The notes: generated from the sequence alone by a model not told the origin. A stretch of 64,000 bases of DNA from Tubiluchus corallicola (GCA_030141605.1 JAQGDQ010000249.1:197510-261509); one strand, 5' to 3'. Counted from the stretch's first letter, positions 1-12,188 are shown. A program made the numbers and translations.

Positions 1-69
1 TTCAATGATGTCTTTAAATTCAAGAGTCTTCTGCAAAGTGTGCGTTTACTGCACTCAGCCGGGGAAAAG

Positions 70-199
70 ATGAAAGATCATCACTGATATTCATCTAGAG
101 GGCAGCATGTCCTCTTGCTGCCTTCAGTGATATGATGAAAGATCATCACTGATATTCATCTAGAGGGCAGCATGTTCTCTCGCTGCCTTCAATGAAATG
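70..199. repeat. Two tandem copies of a 65-bp unit
   Basis: The unit containing TGAAAGATCATCACTGATAT and GAGGGCAGCATGT occurs twice with near identity. Probably the margin of a larger repeat cut by the window edge. Confidence 0.8.
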
Positions 200-298
200 C
201 TGTACATGTATATCAGTTCCTTGGTTTGGCGTTGTAAATAGATGTTATAAAGTAATTATAAACTCAGTTATATACCACTTAATTATGAACTCATCTGA

Positions 299-2948
299 AT
301 TCTAATATCTCCCTAGTTATTATACTATTAGTAATTTAGTAATTATACTAATATCTCTCTAGTTATTATACTAATAGTAATGTAGTAATTATACTAATAT
401 CTCTCTAGTTATTATACTAATAGTAATATAGTCATTATACTAATATCTCCCTAGTTATTATACTAATAGTAATATAGTCATTATACTAATATCTCCCTAG
501 TTATTATACTAATAGTAATATAGTCATTATACTAATATCTCCCTAGTTATTAATCTAATAGTAATATAGTAATTATACTAATATCTCCCTAGTTATTATA
601 CTAATATCTCCCTAGTTATTACTATAGTAATTAAATATAGTTATTATACTAATATCTCCCTAGTTATTATACTAATATCTCCCTAGTTATTATACTATTA
701 GTAATTTAGTAATTATACTAATATCTCTCTAGTTATTATACTAATAGTAATATAGTCATTATACTAATATCTCCCTAGTTATTATACTAATAGTAATATA
801 GTAATTATACTAATATCTCCCTAGTTATTATACTAATAGTAATTTAGTAATTATACTAATATCTCCCTAGTTATTATACTAATAGTAATATAATATAGTC
901 ATTATACTAATATCTCCCTAGTTATTATACTAATAGTAATATAGTCATTATACTAATATCTCCCTAGTTATTATACTAATAGTATTATAGTCATTATACT
1001 AATATCTCCCTAGTTATTATACTAATAGTAATTTAGTAATTATACTAATATCTCCCTAGTTATTATACTATTAGTAATTTAGTAATTATACTAATATCTC
1101 TCTAGTTATTATACTAATAGTAATATAGTAATTATACTAATATCTCCCTAGTTATTATACTAATAGTAATGTAGTAATTATACTAATATCTCCCTAGTTA
1201 TTATACTAATAGTAATATAGTAATTATACTAATATCTCCCTAGTTATTATACTAATAGTAATATAGTCATTATTCTAATATCTCCCTAGTTATTATACTA
1301 ATAGTAATTTAGTAATTATACTAATATCTCCCTAGTTATTATACTAATAGTAATATAGTCATTATACTAATATCTCCCTAGTTATTATACTAATAGTAAT
1401 ATAGTCATTATACTAATATCTCCCTAGTTATTATACTAATAGTAATTTAGTAATTATACTAATATCTCCCTAGTTATTATACTAATAGTAATTTAGTAAT
1501 TATACTAATATCTCCCTAGTTATTATACTAATAGTAATGTAGTAATTATACTAATATCTCCCTAGTTATTATACTAATAGTAATATAGTCATTATACTAA
1601 TATCTCCCTAGTTATTATACTAATAGTAATATAGTCATTATTCTAATATCTCCCTAGTTATTATAATAATAGTAATTTAGTAATTATACTAATATCTCCC
1701 TAGTTATTATACTAATAGTAATTTAGTAATTATACTAATATCTCCTTAGTTATTATACTAATAGTAATTTAGTAATTATACTAATATCTCCCTAGTTATT
1801 ATACTAATAGTAATATAGTCATTATACTAATATCTCCCTAGTTATTATACTAATAGTAATTTAGTAATTATACTAATATCTCCCTAGTTATTATGCTAAT
1901 AGTAATTTAGTAATTATACTAATATCTCCCTAGTTATTATACTAATAGTAATATAGTCATTATACTAATATCTCCCTAGTTATTATACTAATAGTAATAT
2001 AGTCATTATACTAATATCTCCCTAGTTATTATACTAATAGTAATTTAGTAATTATACTAATATCTCCCTAGTTATTATACTAATAGTAATATAGTCATTA
2101 TACTAATATCTCCCTAGTTATTATACTAATAGTAATATAGTAATTATACTAATATCTCCCTAGTTATTATACTAATAGTAATATAGTCATTATACTAATA
2201 TCTCCCTAGTTATTATACTAATAGTAATTTAGTCATTATACTAATATCGCCCTAGTTATTATACTAATAGTAATATAGTAATTATACTAATATCTCTCTA
2301 GTTATTATACTAATAGTAATATAGTAATTATACTAATATCTCCCTAGTTATTAATCTAATAGTAATATAGTAATTATACTAATATCTCCCTAGTTATTAT
2401 ACTATTAGTAATTTATTAATTATACTAATATCTCTCTAGTTATTATACTAATAGTAATATAGTAATTATACTAATATCTCCCTAGTTATTATACTAATAG
2501 TAATGTAGTCATTATACTAATATCTCCCTAGTTATTATACTAATAGTAATATAGTCATTATACTAATATCTCCCTAGTTATTATACTATTATGTAATAAT
2601 ATAATTATACTAATATCTCCCTAGTTATTATACTAATAGTAATATAGTCATTATACTAATATCTCCCCAGTTATTATACTAATAGTAATATAGTCATTAT
2701 ACTAATATCTCCCTAGTTATTATACTATGAGTAATATAGTCATTATACTAATATCTCCCTAGTTATTATACTAATAGTAATGTAGTAATTATACTAATAT
2801 CTCCCTAGTTATTATACTAACAGTAATGTAGTAATTATACTAATATCTCCCTAGTTATTATACTAACAGTAATGTAGTAATTATACTAATATCTCCCTAG
2901 TTATTATACTAATAGTAATGTAGTAATTATACTAATATCTCCCTAGTT
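299..2948. repeat. 46-bp AT-rich minisatellite, about 57 copies
   Basis: The unit contains ATATCTCCCTAGTTATTATA and CTAATAGTAAT, with variants of the GTCATT/GTAATT end. Copies differ by single substitutions and a few short indels, and shortened units occur near 590-660. There is no coding potential. Confidence 0.97.
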
Positions 2949-2949
2949 G

Positions 2950-3782
2950 TTCATCTTTATCTTTTCTTTTTATTTTTTTATATGTTGATTATTATAATTT
3001 TCCTTGTCTGTACTTGTCAGGTTTATATAATTTGCTTTAAATTTGGATAGAGGTACTTGACCTGGTGATGATTTACTCATGACTTGACATTGCTTCATTT
3101 TTTCCTGCTTCTTATGTTGGTTTGAGTTCCTGATTTATATGTAATTATTAGTTTTGTTTTTGATGAGTTTAAATTTTCCATTTTGTTTGCTAATTTAAAT
3201 TTTGTCACTTCTCATTGCCAAATTTATTTACTGTTTCTAAATTTAAACTCATTTGAACTTGTTGCCTCATTTTTTTATTTTGTTATGTTGCTGATTATTC
3301 TCATTTGTACATACCTTACTTGACAGGTCACTTAATTTTCTTCAGTTTGGGTAGGGGTGGTGGTCTTGGTGACCCTTGGTCTTTTTGCCACCCCGTCTCT
3401 TTTCCATCTTTATTTTAGTTTTTAGCTTTTGTTTATGTTTATTTTGTAACATTCAGAGACAAATAATTTTTTTTGCTTACTTAGATGACAATATACCGTG
3501 CAGTAACTGCACTGCTGTTCATAGTAGGTGTTTGTGCAGTTCTTGTCAATAATGCACAAGTTTGCTAAAATTGTAATGGTGCTCGAATGTAGTCAAAGCA
3601 TCCACGAGTTGAAATATAAGTTTATCCGAGGGTCCCGTATGCATGAAATGTACGTGCAAGGTTATTTACACGCTACAGTAACTTCCTTTTTACTAAACAG
3701 CAAACAGTTTCCTCTGGGTGCTCCTATAATTTGATAACAAACGCCCACGCAGGCCTATTTAAACTGCTGGCTTATGTTTCTG
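2950..3782. other. T-rich intergenic stretch
   Basis: T-rich sequence with no reading frame, RNA gene or repeat family that I recognise. Confidence 0.5.
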
Positions 3783-4244
3783 CAGGGATGAGAATTTTCC
3801 GCAGATACACGGAATTCTGAGTTTTTGGAAGACCAGTAGTGCCATTTTTGTAAATCGCGTAAATTCGTTGAGAAAATTTTTACGGACCCAGTAGATTATT
3901 TCACAAGCTGACCGCTAGTTGGCAGGCCGTCGCTTTGTTTACATCACGTACATCAGTGTAAACACGTGTATTATGTCTATATATAAAAATATAGAATCAA
4001 TTGTGCGGAGTTATTTGAGTCAATTGCAGACAGTTTTTATATACTTTTGCATAGGAGCGGTCAGTACTTAGGCATTTTTGAGACAATTAGGTATCATGCA
4101 TCCTTGATAGTTGGGTAATTATGCATGAAAGAAGGTAATTGATATTTCAAGTCACTTAGAGGCTCTCTACGGTCACAAAATTGCAATTTGTTGTTGCCTA
4201 CGGGCTGTTTCAGAGTTTTTTGTAACTTGTCATTCTCATCCCTG
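3783..4244 (+). mobile_element. Family A hAT-like MITE, copy 1
   Basis: Ends are CAGGGATGAGAA and TTCTCATCCCTG, inverted repeats of at least 10 bases. The flanks share GTTTCTG on both sides (7 of the 8 bases expected for a hAT target-site duplication). 462 bases, no transposase. Other copies are at 23727, 51662 and 63533. Confidence 0.85.
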
Positions 4245-4361
4245 GTTTCTGGCATGATCTGCTAAAGGGACTGTATTGTCAGCAGTACCTGATAGCCGGC
4301 TATCTATGCGTGGTCTCTGGTCACTACCTCAACCACCATAAAGTCAAAATTATTTGATGAC

Positions 4362-4960
4362 CAGGGTTCCCACAGTCAGGGAAAATCCTTGAAAATACAG
4401 GCTATCCTGGAAGGTCAGGGGGAAAGATAATTTTGTGAAAAAAATTTCTAAGGACAGCACTGATTTTCAACACTCTTTCTTTCGTACCTCATAACTTTAA
4501 CAAAAGACAATAATTTATCCTTCTTTTTGGGGCCTATCTAAAAAAATTTATGTAAATGTCTTTACATTTTTGGCATCTGAGAGGGACATTAGCTATTCTT
4601 TAACTTATTTAGATTGTAATTTCATGTAGTTGCTGCTGGCAACACTAGTGCAGTGTGACCAGTTTCACGTGACTAATCAGGGTTGCCATGGTCAGGGAAA
4701 ATTCTGGAAAATCCTTAAAAATACAGGCCATCTTGGAAAGTCGTGGAAAAGTCGGGAAAAAAGATAATTTGGTAAAAAGTCGGGGAAAATGATGAAAATG
4801 GGGCGAAACGTCTGAGAAATTGGAAAGGATTGCAAAAATGATCATTGTGAACTGATATTTTTCCAAACATATTTTTCAGTGATTCGTGTTCAAATAAAAT
4901 CTTGCTATGGCAGACTCCCAGTTTCGATTTCTGTTCCAAAAATAATGATTGCCCGACACA
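4362..4960 (+). mobile_element. Family B dispersed repeat, two adjacent partial copies
   Basis: Two copies begin at about 4362 (CAGGGTTCCCACAGTCAGGG) and 4678 (CAGGGTTGCC). Both carry AAAATACAGGC, GTGATTCGTGTTCAAATAAA and similar segments shared with 24947, 45684 and 52464. Confidence 0.75.
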
Positions 4961-5640
4961 TTACATGATAACACATTCTGATAACAAGATAACCTATAAA
5001 ATTTAGTACGAATCTTATATAGCTGTAGGTAGGCACGGGTGGGTGGTATTAAATTAATTTAGTACAGGTGCAATAATTGGCAATATGGGCAACCAAGACA
5101 AGGTGAAAAGATGATCTGTGACCCTTTAAATGGTCGTAAGTAAATGTTTATAAAAGGACGTTTTTAACAATGTACATTGTTATAATTCAGTTGCATGCTA
5201 TAATTTATATTATTCGGCATCGTAAATTATATAGAGGTTATAAAACAATTTACTGACGTTTATAAAACAGTTTATTGACGTTTAATAAACGAATGGTTAT
5301 ATTATCAAGAATCTATTTCATAATTACCAATTCGTAACAAAAAATCAATGAAGTTTTATGCATTACATGAGAAAAGTGTGCCTAAAAGGTGATAATTGTT
5401 AGGCAGTTGTGGTTGCTTGCCTGAGTGGAAAACTTGCAGCTTAGATACTTCGTTGTTGACGGTCAAAATGCTGTGGAGATCGTCTTCGACAGCACCGGTA
5501 CAGAATTCCAAAAAGATGCAGCTTTGTAGAAAAAGTTATAATTTATATATTTGACTAATTCTGTTTTTGTACACGGAGGGGGTTGTTGACATTACCTGGT
5601 GCACTGTTGCCGTTGTCGTTATAGTTATAACCGTGGCCGT
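4961..5640. other. Unannotated intergenic stretch
   Basis: AT-rich sequence with short repeats of TTTATAAAACAGTTTA type near 5235-5290. I see no gene or known element. Confidence 0.4.
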
Positions 5641-5747
5641 GAATGATGAACAGTGATGTTGACGTTGCTGTTGATGCTGCTTTTGTTTTCTTGATCCTAT
5701 TCTTCTTTCTCTCAGTTTTTTATTGTTTTCGCTCGCTCTCTCTCTCT

Positions 5748-5751
<4 letters not shown>

Positions 5752-5846
<95 letters not shown>

Positions 5847-5927
5847 CTCGTTCTCGTTCTCGTTCTCGTTCTCGTTCTCGTTCTCGCTCTCGCTCTCCCT
5901 CTCCCTCCCTCTCTCCTCTCTCTCTTT
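5752..5927. repeat. (CT)n followed by (GTTCTC)n microsatellite
   Basis: About 90 bases of CT dinucleotide, then seven GTTCTC hexamers, then CT/CCCT-rich sequence. Long Ser-Leu and Ser-Arg frames across it are artefacts of the repeat. Confidence 0.95.
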
Positions 5928-6419
5928 ATTCGCTTTGTTAAAATTCGCGAGATTTTAATTCAGTTTTGTTTGCTAGGTTTATGCACAGTAAGTGATAAGC
6001 ATTTGACCAACATGGTCCATTTATCTGCTTAGATTGTGCCCAAGGTCTGTGTATTTTACGTTCGCAGACATTAACTACAAGCCTCCGATGAAAAATCTCT
6101 ATTGTGATTAAAGATATCACGGCTCAGCCGTACGACAATTTACTCAGAACTGGCTAGTAAACAACCTCGTTAATTTCTAACCGGTGTTGGGAATTTTCCC
6201 GAGAGGTCATAAAACTCGAATACTCGCGCGGCGGCTGAGCTCCCGTCAAAACACGAGGTTCTTTTAATCTCCGCTCGATGGCGCTCGTCTTTTGAAGGGT
6301 ACTTTTCGGATTGTTGCGTCGTTTTTACCGCCGCCTTGTGGTAATTCGATCAGGAATATTCCTGTTTATGTTATTGTCGGTGCTTGTTTTTTTTTATTTT
6401 TGATTATTTATTTATTAAG

Positions 6420-6790
6420 GTATCCGTGTATACAATAAAATTGAAATACATAAAATAACAATACAGATCCGTCTGCATAAAGTTTGTGGCAATGAGCCAT
6501 AGAAATTCTAGGAGCAAATGCAAAAAATTCATGTCTATTTTCCCTATGAATCATATTATAGCACATTTTAGATCGTGATGAATTCTTCTCTTTTCTAATG
6601 ACAACATGTTATTCAAAGCTAAATGTCTGTTAAGGTCAGATGCAACAGTAAATGTAAACCTAGCGTACACTCTTCTGTGAAATACCTTTGCACATTGTTA
6701 ATAATGTCGTTGTCTCTCATTAGGTGGAGACACCGTACTGGCATACAATATTCCATAATAGGGTGAACATAAGACTTAAAAACTATATGT
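6420..6790 (-). pseudogene. Decayed LINE (CR1/jockey-like) reverse transcriptase C-terminus
   Basis: On the minus strand, translation gives VFKSYVHPIMEYCMPV, then DNDIINNVQRYFTE, and after a frameshift ASDLNRHLALNN and SLEKRRIHHDLK. These match the usual end of CR1-type LINE ORF2 (S-x-V-x-P-I-x-E-Y, I-x-x-VQRRFT, L-x-x-RR). Frameshift and stops show it is dead. Confidence 0.65.
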
Positions 6791-6869
6791 CTCTATCTGT
6801 TGTAAACTGAAAACAACAAAAGATCATGTTTGTTGCACGATTTGCTTTAGAAGTCTGTCTGTTAGTCAT

Positions 6870-7340
6870 TTTAGTCATCTGTGCTTGTTGGCATCCTTCT
6901 GTCTCGGAAGACAATGGAGTGTGCGCCAAGAGAGTCAGTTATTGATCACATTGATGGAGCTGCAGCGTCGACTGTGGCTGAGCAGTGTGAGCAGTGGCCT
7001 CTCCAGGGCACACGCTTGGGCAAGGTGTATGGAGATCATGAGTCCAAAGGAAAGCGGAGCGATACGTTTGGCACCAGGTTGGCTGCAGGAGCTGCCGGAG
7101 TCAGTGAGCATGCTGCACTGATCCGCCTTCGGGGCTCCACTCCTGATTTGGGAGGTTTACTCCTCTACACATGGCCGTTGGGTCACTTGACCTCCTCCAC
7201 CCTCTAGCCGTTGGCTGCTTGTGCAGCTCCTCCGCCTAGTGTCGAGATACAGTGTGGCATCCCGCAACCCTACAGCACCTACTATTCCTAGGCAGTCACC
7301 CATCCAAGCACTAACCAGGCTCTACTTGCTTAACTTCGGT
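6870..7340 (-). mobile_element. 5S rRNA-headed SINE (SINE3-like)
   Basis: On the minus strand the element starts at 7340 with the 3' two-thirds of a 5S rRNA gene: CCGAAGTTAAGCAAG (box A), TTAGTGCTTGGATGGGTGAC (intermediate element/box C). About 350 bases of unrelated body follow, ending GGATGCCAAC. It is flanked by a 31-bp direct repeat at 6839-6869 and 7341-7371. 5S-derived SINEs are transcribed by RNA polymerase III from this internal promoter and mobilised by LINEs. Other copies are at 10279 and 48506. Confidence 0.8.
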
Positions 7341-7371
7341 GATTTGCTTTAGAAGTCTGTCTGTTAGTCAT

Positions 7372-7768
7372 GTGTGCTTAGCCATTTAGTAAACGTTGTT
7401 TGAGAATCACACAGGCTACAGAAAATCCTTAGCCTCTTTTGTTAATTAGCATCACCCCTGAAATATCGCTCTTTCACCTCCGCCCACAGACCTACGTGGT
7501 GTGTAATGTAGCTAATACATGTACTAACGATTGATGATGGGTTTACGTAAGCCAAGGTATCGTTTATTTCCACATAAGTAATCTACTAGTACACGTACAC
7601 ATGCATGTGCTAATTTTGTAGAGAAAATTATCAGTTTACAGTACGGTTAAACTATTAGAGTCTCACTAACTATAATATACTTCGTTACGCATGCGCTAAT
7701 TAACATCTGAACCGTGGTTGGAAGTTAACCCCCGTGCTTTGTGACCCCACAACCAAGGTCCGTAGCTT
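7372..7768. other. Unannotated intergenic stretch
   Basis: No gene or repeat family recognised. Confidence 0.4.
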
Positions 7769-8162
7769 AATAAGCCTTTTCACAGTTCCAGCGATCGATG
7801 GTGATCGTGAAAAGATCAGAGGTTAAGTGTACCAGACCACGCATCTGAGTACACTTGACAACGCCTCGCAGCTCATGCTATTGTAACACTAACAATTTTA
7901 ACAGGTAGCTAGAACCTTGCCTAGTTCATTTTTCTTGTTCCCAAGCAAGATCCTGCTAGTAAATCACTCTACCCGCAGACTAATGCATAGTTAAGTAAAG
8001 TCCACGTTAAAAAAAGTGACGTTACTGAACTGAAGCGGCAGACGGCTTTGCTTTATGTGCATGTCACGTGACAGTTGTAGTTAAGACGCTTTGCTGTGGT
8101 ACACTTAACCTTTGGCGTACAACAACTGTGCATGCGCACAACGAAACTGTGAAAAGGCTTAT
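7769..8162. mobile_element. Family C MITE, copy 1 (intact)
   Basis: Ends are AATAAGCCTTTTCACAGTT and its near-perfect inverted repeat AACTGTGAAAAGGCTTATT. The interior includes AAAGGTTAAGTGTACC-type and CAAGCAAGATCCTGCTAGTA motifs shared with 17855, 31425, 32125 and 58288. 394 bases, non-coding. Confidence 0.85.
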
Positions 8163-8660
8163 TGATATATTACGGAATGCCGCTTGCTATGTTACGTTTA
8201 CATTATAGATACTGCGATATTGGCCGATAATAATTAAAAATTGACCTTTATGAGGTCAGAATACTGTAACATTGACCTCTACTCTGTGTCCTGGAATCAA
8301 CTATTACATGTTCTGCAGTCTGCTATTAGGTTTATAAATAGCCCTTATATTGCTTAACTCCTGCAGCCTTGTTTACCTATTTTTCTGCTCTAACTGTTTG
8401 TTTTGCTTTAATAATAGATATGATTAGACTACGTTTCAAGCATGTGCTTTTTTGTTAACTCCTAACTGCTGTCATTAGAACTTTAAAAAATGCAAAGAAA
8501 ACAACAAAGTTCTCCCAGTTTCGGCATGTCTTTTTAAGGATTACATAGATTTCAAACGTAGAATGTTGTACAGTCATCCAATGAATCACACGTCCGGGGA
8601 CATGATTCTGCTCACCTCCCTATGCCAGGACTCCCTGCTCGCCGCAATGCCCCAAGTGGA
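8163..8660. other. Unannotated intergenic stretch
   Basis: No gene or repeat family recognised. Confidence 0.4.
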
Positions 8661-8661
8661 T

Positions 8662-8945
8662 TTATTTCAAAGGATCAATGCTGAAGTGTTTTAATCTTTC
8701 TGTGCAAAATCTAAATATGTTAACATTTGTCCTCCTGCAGGTTTTTTTAGCTGGTTCTATGGCTTGTTGAAGAGCTATCTTCACTGGAATATCATCAGGT
8801 AGTCTAACCATATGCCCAATCCATCTTATTTTTCTTGTCCAAGGTTCTTCTTTTATTTTTTCATATAGATCTTTGTTTGAAATTTTCTTTGGCCATCTAA
8901 TACCCAAAATGTTTCTGTAATTTCGCCTTCTGTATAAAGGCGTTA
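8662..8945 (-). pseudogene. LINE endonuclease/reverse-transcriptase C-terminal fragment
   Basis: Minus-strand translation gives RNYRNILGIRWPKKISNKDL, then RKIRWIGHMVRLPDDIPVKI and ALQQA. R-x-x-R-W-x-GH-x-x-R-x-x-x followed by a basic tail is the hallmark C-terminus of many animal non-LTR retrotransposons. The frame is open for about 94 codons but has no upstream domains, so it is a 5'-truncated relic. Confidence 0.75.
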
Positions 8946-8974
8946 TACAGAATGTTTTCTGAATGAATGAAAAT

Positions 8975-9200
8975 TGTGGACGAGTACAGTACTTTTACTC
9001 AGCGAGCGTGTTTGTACAGGAACAATGCTTTAACAAATTCCATTGTCTTCCGCCTTCGTCCGCCAACGCGTCTGTTGCTATGACGATGGACAAGTACAGT
9101 ACTGCTATGCAGCGAGCGTTTTTGTACAGGAACAATGCTTTAACGAATTCCATTGTCTTCCGCCTTCGTCCGCCAACGCGTCTGTTGCTATGACGATGAC
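8975..9200. repeat. Two tandem copies of a 114-bp unit
   Basis: The unit with TTTGTACAGGAACAATGCTT and CCAACGCGTCTGTTGCTATG occurs twice with few differences. Confidence 0.9.
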
Positions 9201-9249
9201 ATCTCGTTGATAATCTCGTATTTCTGCAGAAACAGGTACCGTAAAACGT

Positions 9250-9420
9250 GGTGAATAGGGGGTGGGGTGGGGTTAGGGTAACAGTTTTTACATTCAAACT
9301 GCCGTAACTTTTGGTAGTTATATGGCAGCATACATAACCTATCTTTTGATTGTATTGTTCTTATGATAAAAATCTTGCATTGTTTTTTTTTTATTTAAGA
9401 GGCAGCGTCCCTATTCACCC
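9250..9420. mobile_element. Small foldback element (possible MITE)
   Basis: GTGAATAGGG (9251-9260) and CCCTATTCAC (9409-9418) are perfect inverted repeats around 148 AT-rich bases. It is a single copy in the window, so the call is tentative. Confidence 0.4.
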
Positions 9421-9504
9421 CGCATTTTAGGGTGAGCAGGGACAGCCTTATTTTTAGTTGTTGTACCTACATCTTCTATTACATGAGGTGGAAGGAGACT
9501 TTCC

Positions 9505-9860
9505 ATCTGTGCCACTTTTACCATGCCTTTTTGCCTGTGCCATTTTTACCTAATTTCCATTTGGGCCATTCTTTCCTGTGCCATTTTTACCTAATTCCCA
9601 TTTGTGCCATTCTTTCCTGTGCCATTTTTACCTACTTTTCCATTTGTGACATTTTTGCCTGTACCATTGTCCTGTGCCATTTTTTCATGCCTTTTTGCCT
9701 GTGCCATTTTTACCTAATTTCTATTTTGCGCCATTCTTTCCTGTGCCATTTTTACATACTTGTCCATTTGTGGCATTTTTACTTGTACAATTTTCCTGTG
9801 CCGTTTTTACCGTGCCATTTTTTTCCTGTGCCATTTTTACTGTGCCATTTTTTTAGTGTC
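9505..9860. repeat. Degenerate minisatellite related to the 22.2-kb array
   Basis: Irregular repeats of CCTGTGCCATTTTTACCTA with spacers such as CATTTGTGCCATTCTTT. The same core builds the regular 41-bp array at 22209-23402. Confidence 0.9.
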
Positions 9861-10278
9861 TGTGTATTTCATTGTTAAAATTGTAACTGTTTTGTGATGA
9901 ATTGTACATGTATGTATTTAAAGGCGCCATTGACTAATAAAACACGAAAAAAATATGTAAACCGTATGAATTACTACGTTGCTCTGGCCAATTTCACTTT
10001 TCCCGATTCCAACATTTCGTTTATTAGCATTATCTGTGACCTCTTAGCGTTCTTGTTGGTATTTAATGGTTACGTTACTGGTACTAAGTGGTCCTATTGA
10101 CGGTAGATGTCGTGACAGCGGTGCAAGGTTCGTGAACTACGGCGCTTCCACGTACCTAATCTGTTTATCTAATTTTACGACCGATTGTAGTTTAACGTAC
10201 ACGTCATTCGTGAGTCACTGTGAGCTGTTGTTAATTAATACTAGTATATCCCTGATTTCCCTATATCCCTATATTCCC
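9861..10278. other. Unannotated intergenic stretch
   Basis: No gene or repeat family recognised. Confidence 0.4.
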
Positions 10279-10375
10279 TACGGCCATATTACGCTGAAAA
10301 CACCGGTTCTCGTCTGATCTAATAACTGACTGTCTTGGCGCACACTCCATTGTCTTCCGAGACAGAAGGATGCCA
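10279..10375 (+). mobile_element. 5S-headed SINE with internal deletion
   Basis: CTACGGCCATATTACGCTGA and GGTTCTCGTCTGATC are the first about 42 bases of a 5S rRNA gene, complementary to the portion missing from the 7340 copy. They are joined directly to the SINE tail (TTGGCGCACACTCCATTGTC to GGATGCCAAC). The middle, including most of the pol III promoter, is absent. Confidence 0.75.
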
Positions 10376-11206
10376 ACAACCATCTCTAAGTCATAAGTCA
10401 TTTATTTCACCTTACACATTTACAATAGTTTCATGTACAATATCTAGTGAAAGGGCCTACAATGGATGTAATACAAATAAGAAATACTGCACAGGAAAAG
10501 CCTCAAACACTGTTCACTTATACACGAAGGTAAATGTGTTGAGGGAATCAAAAAGCAGGGCTGAGATAGAAAAAAAAGTAATGGAGATAATCTGAAAATT
10601 TAAAGTGAATCGTGATAAAAAAAAACATTAGTGCTTAAAATGGAATGATGTAATGAATGAAGCTCATATATGAGATGATATAAAAGATAGAAAGACTATT
10701 ATTTGTTAATAGTATGTAAAATTAAAATAACTTGATTAAGCCAACACCACTGTTTTGCAACTACTGTGAGGATGGATACTGATAGAAATTTTGATTCATC
10801 ATCTCTCGTAATGCTCACCTTGTAGACTTCTGTGGAGGCATTTCAGCGTGTGTTGTTGCTCTGCAGTACTTGATTTCACTTTTCAGTTGCTGGGCTGAGT
10901 TTACACCATTGGCACAATGCCACGTAGACACTAGAGTGAGCTAGACAGTCTGCAAAACAACAGAATCTAGCTAATCTAGACAAGACTGTTTTTCTACCCT
11001 TGAATTAGGCGGGGAATTTGGAAACTGCAATTCTGTATCGCTGAGTCAGTGGAAGAAAATTTGTGTCTTTCGACAGTTCGAAGAAGATGAAACAAAACTG
11101 TAAGGAACTTTAGAATATACACTTTTAGGGGACTATTGCAATTTACATAATAATGTCTGGATGTTACATTTTCCTCGGTTTTAACATGTTCATTGAGCGA
11201 CGATCG
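10376..11206. other. Unannotated intergenic stretch
   Basis: AT-rich; no gene or repeat family recognised. Confidence 0.4.
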
Positions 11207-11474
11207 TTTCGGTTACTGAAGCCATTGTCGGTTACTGAAGCCATTGTCGGTTACTGAAGCAATTGTCGGTTACTGAAGCAATTGTCGGTTACTGAAGCCA
11301 TTGTCGGTTACTGAAGCAATTGTCGGTTACTGAAGCCATTGTCGGTTACTGAAGCAATTGTCGGTTACTGAAGCCATTGTCGGTTACTGAAGCCATTGTC
11401 GGTTACTGAAGCCATTGTCGGTTACTGAAGCAATTGTCGGTTACTGAAGCAATTGTCGGTTACTGAAGCCATTG
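11207..11474. repeat. 19-bp minisatellite, about 14 copies
   Basis: Unit CGGTTACTGAAGC(C/A)ATTGT; the copies vary only at the C/A position. It lies about 0.7 kb upstream of the proposed PDPK1 promoter. Confidence 0.95.
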
Positions 11475-11621
11475 CTTGTTTACTTTTGCTTTTTTGGGAA
11501 GTAGGAGAATCTACTAACTAAGATAGGAAAATGATCAGAAAACTTCCAACGAAGAACTTCATTTCAGTAGAATTTTCTTTCCTTGTCCTTAGTGTTCCCG
11601 AAAATTGCGGGAGCAACATGT

Positions 11622-11763
11622 CTGTCTGCCCTAAGGCCAAATCAAAATGGCTGTCTGCCCTAAGGCCAAATCGAAATGGCTGTCTGCCTTAAGGCCAAAT
11701 CGAAATGTCTGTCTGCCCTAAGGCCAAATCGAAATGTCTCTCTGCCCTAAGGCCAAATCCATG
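11622..11763. repeat. 29-bp minisatellite, about 5 copies
   Basis: Unit with CTGTCTGCCCTAAGGCCAAA followed by TCGAAATG. Confidence 0.9.
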
Positions 11764-12179
11764 GCCAATCAGAAAAAGGCTGGACATCATTCATTAGCAT
11801 TATGAACGTTTCTCATACATTAATCGCATTTTTTTTCAATTTCTGTCAGTCTTTGGCCACTTATTGGATAACGATGGCGTGACTACTACAAGTGCGTGTA
11901 GGTAACCGTAGTTCCGGGTATTATACCAACTTGGCACCCCCCCCCCCCCGATTCAATCTTTTAACTTCTAATATCGTTCACGGATTTGCAATTATCATTT
12001 TGAGAGTGAATCATGTGTGTTTACGCGTGGTTCATCCTCGGAATTAAGGTTAGTTTCCCGTAAACAGCTCGATATCGTCCAGCAGTCAGCTGCTGCGGTG
12101 CATTGTGGGTAGCGTGATGCGCGCGCATGCTGTGCCTGGCTGCTTTTCACACGCCAACTTGTACGCTAAACGGCGTGTT
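11764..12179. other. Upstream flank of PDPK1
   Basis: Includes a run of C (about 11937-11949) and the GC-rich, CpG-containing 12060-12130 region just before the TATA box. No gene seen. Confidence 0.4.
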
Positions 12180-12188
12180 TATATAAAA
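12180..12188 (+). promoter_or_regulatory. Candidate TATA box for PDPK1
   Basis: TATATAAAA followed by GG, about 405 bases before the proposed ATG. Just upstream (12115-12130) is GATGCGCGCGCATGC, similar to an NRF1 half-palindrome, and GCATTGTGGGTA at about 12100. The position fits a core promoter with a 5' leader of about 380 bases. No transcript evidence is available. Confidence 0.45.

Noticed and set aside
5643-6032. Long Ser/Leu and Ser/Arg frames over CT repeats (also 14455-14964 and 19160-19592)
   Set aside because: Dinucleotide repeats have no stops in several frames; no codon bias, domain or splice context.
6881-7207. 108-residue frame across the SINE body
   Set aside because: Lies on the opposite strand to the SINE's promoter and is broken in the other copies.
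7240-7340. Functional 5S rRNA gene
   Set aside because: Only part of 5S is present, with several substitutions, fused to a SINE body and flanked by a target duplication.
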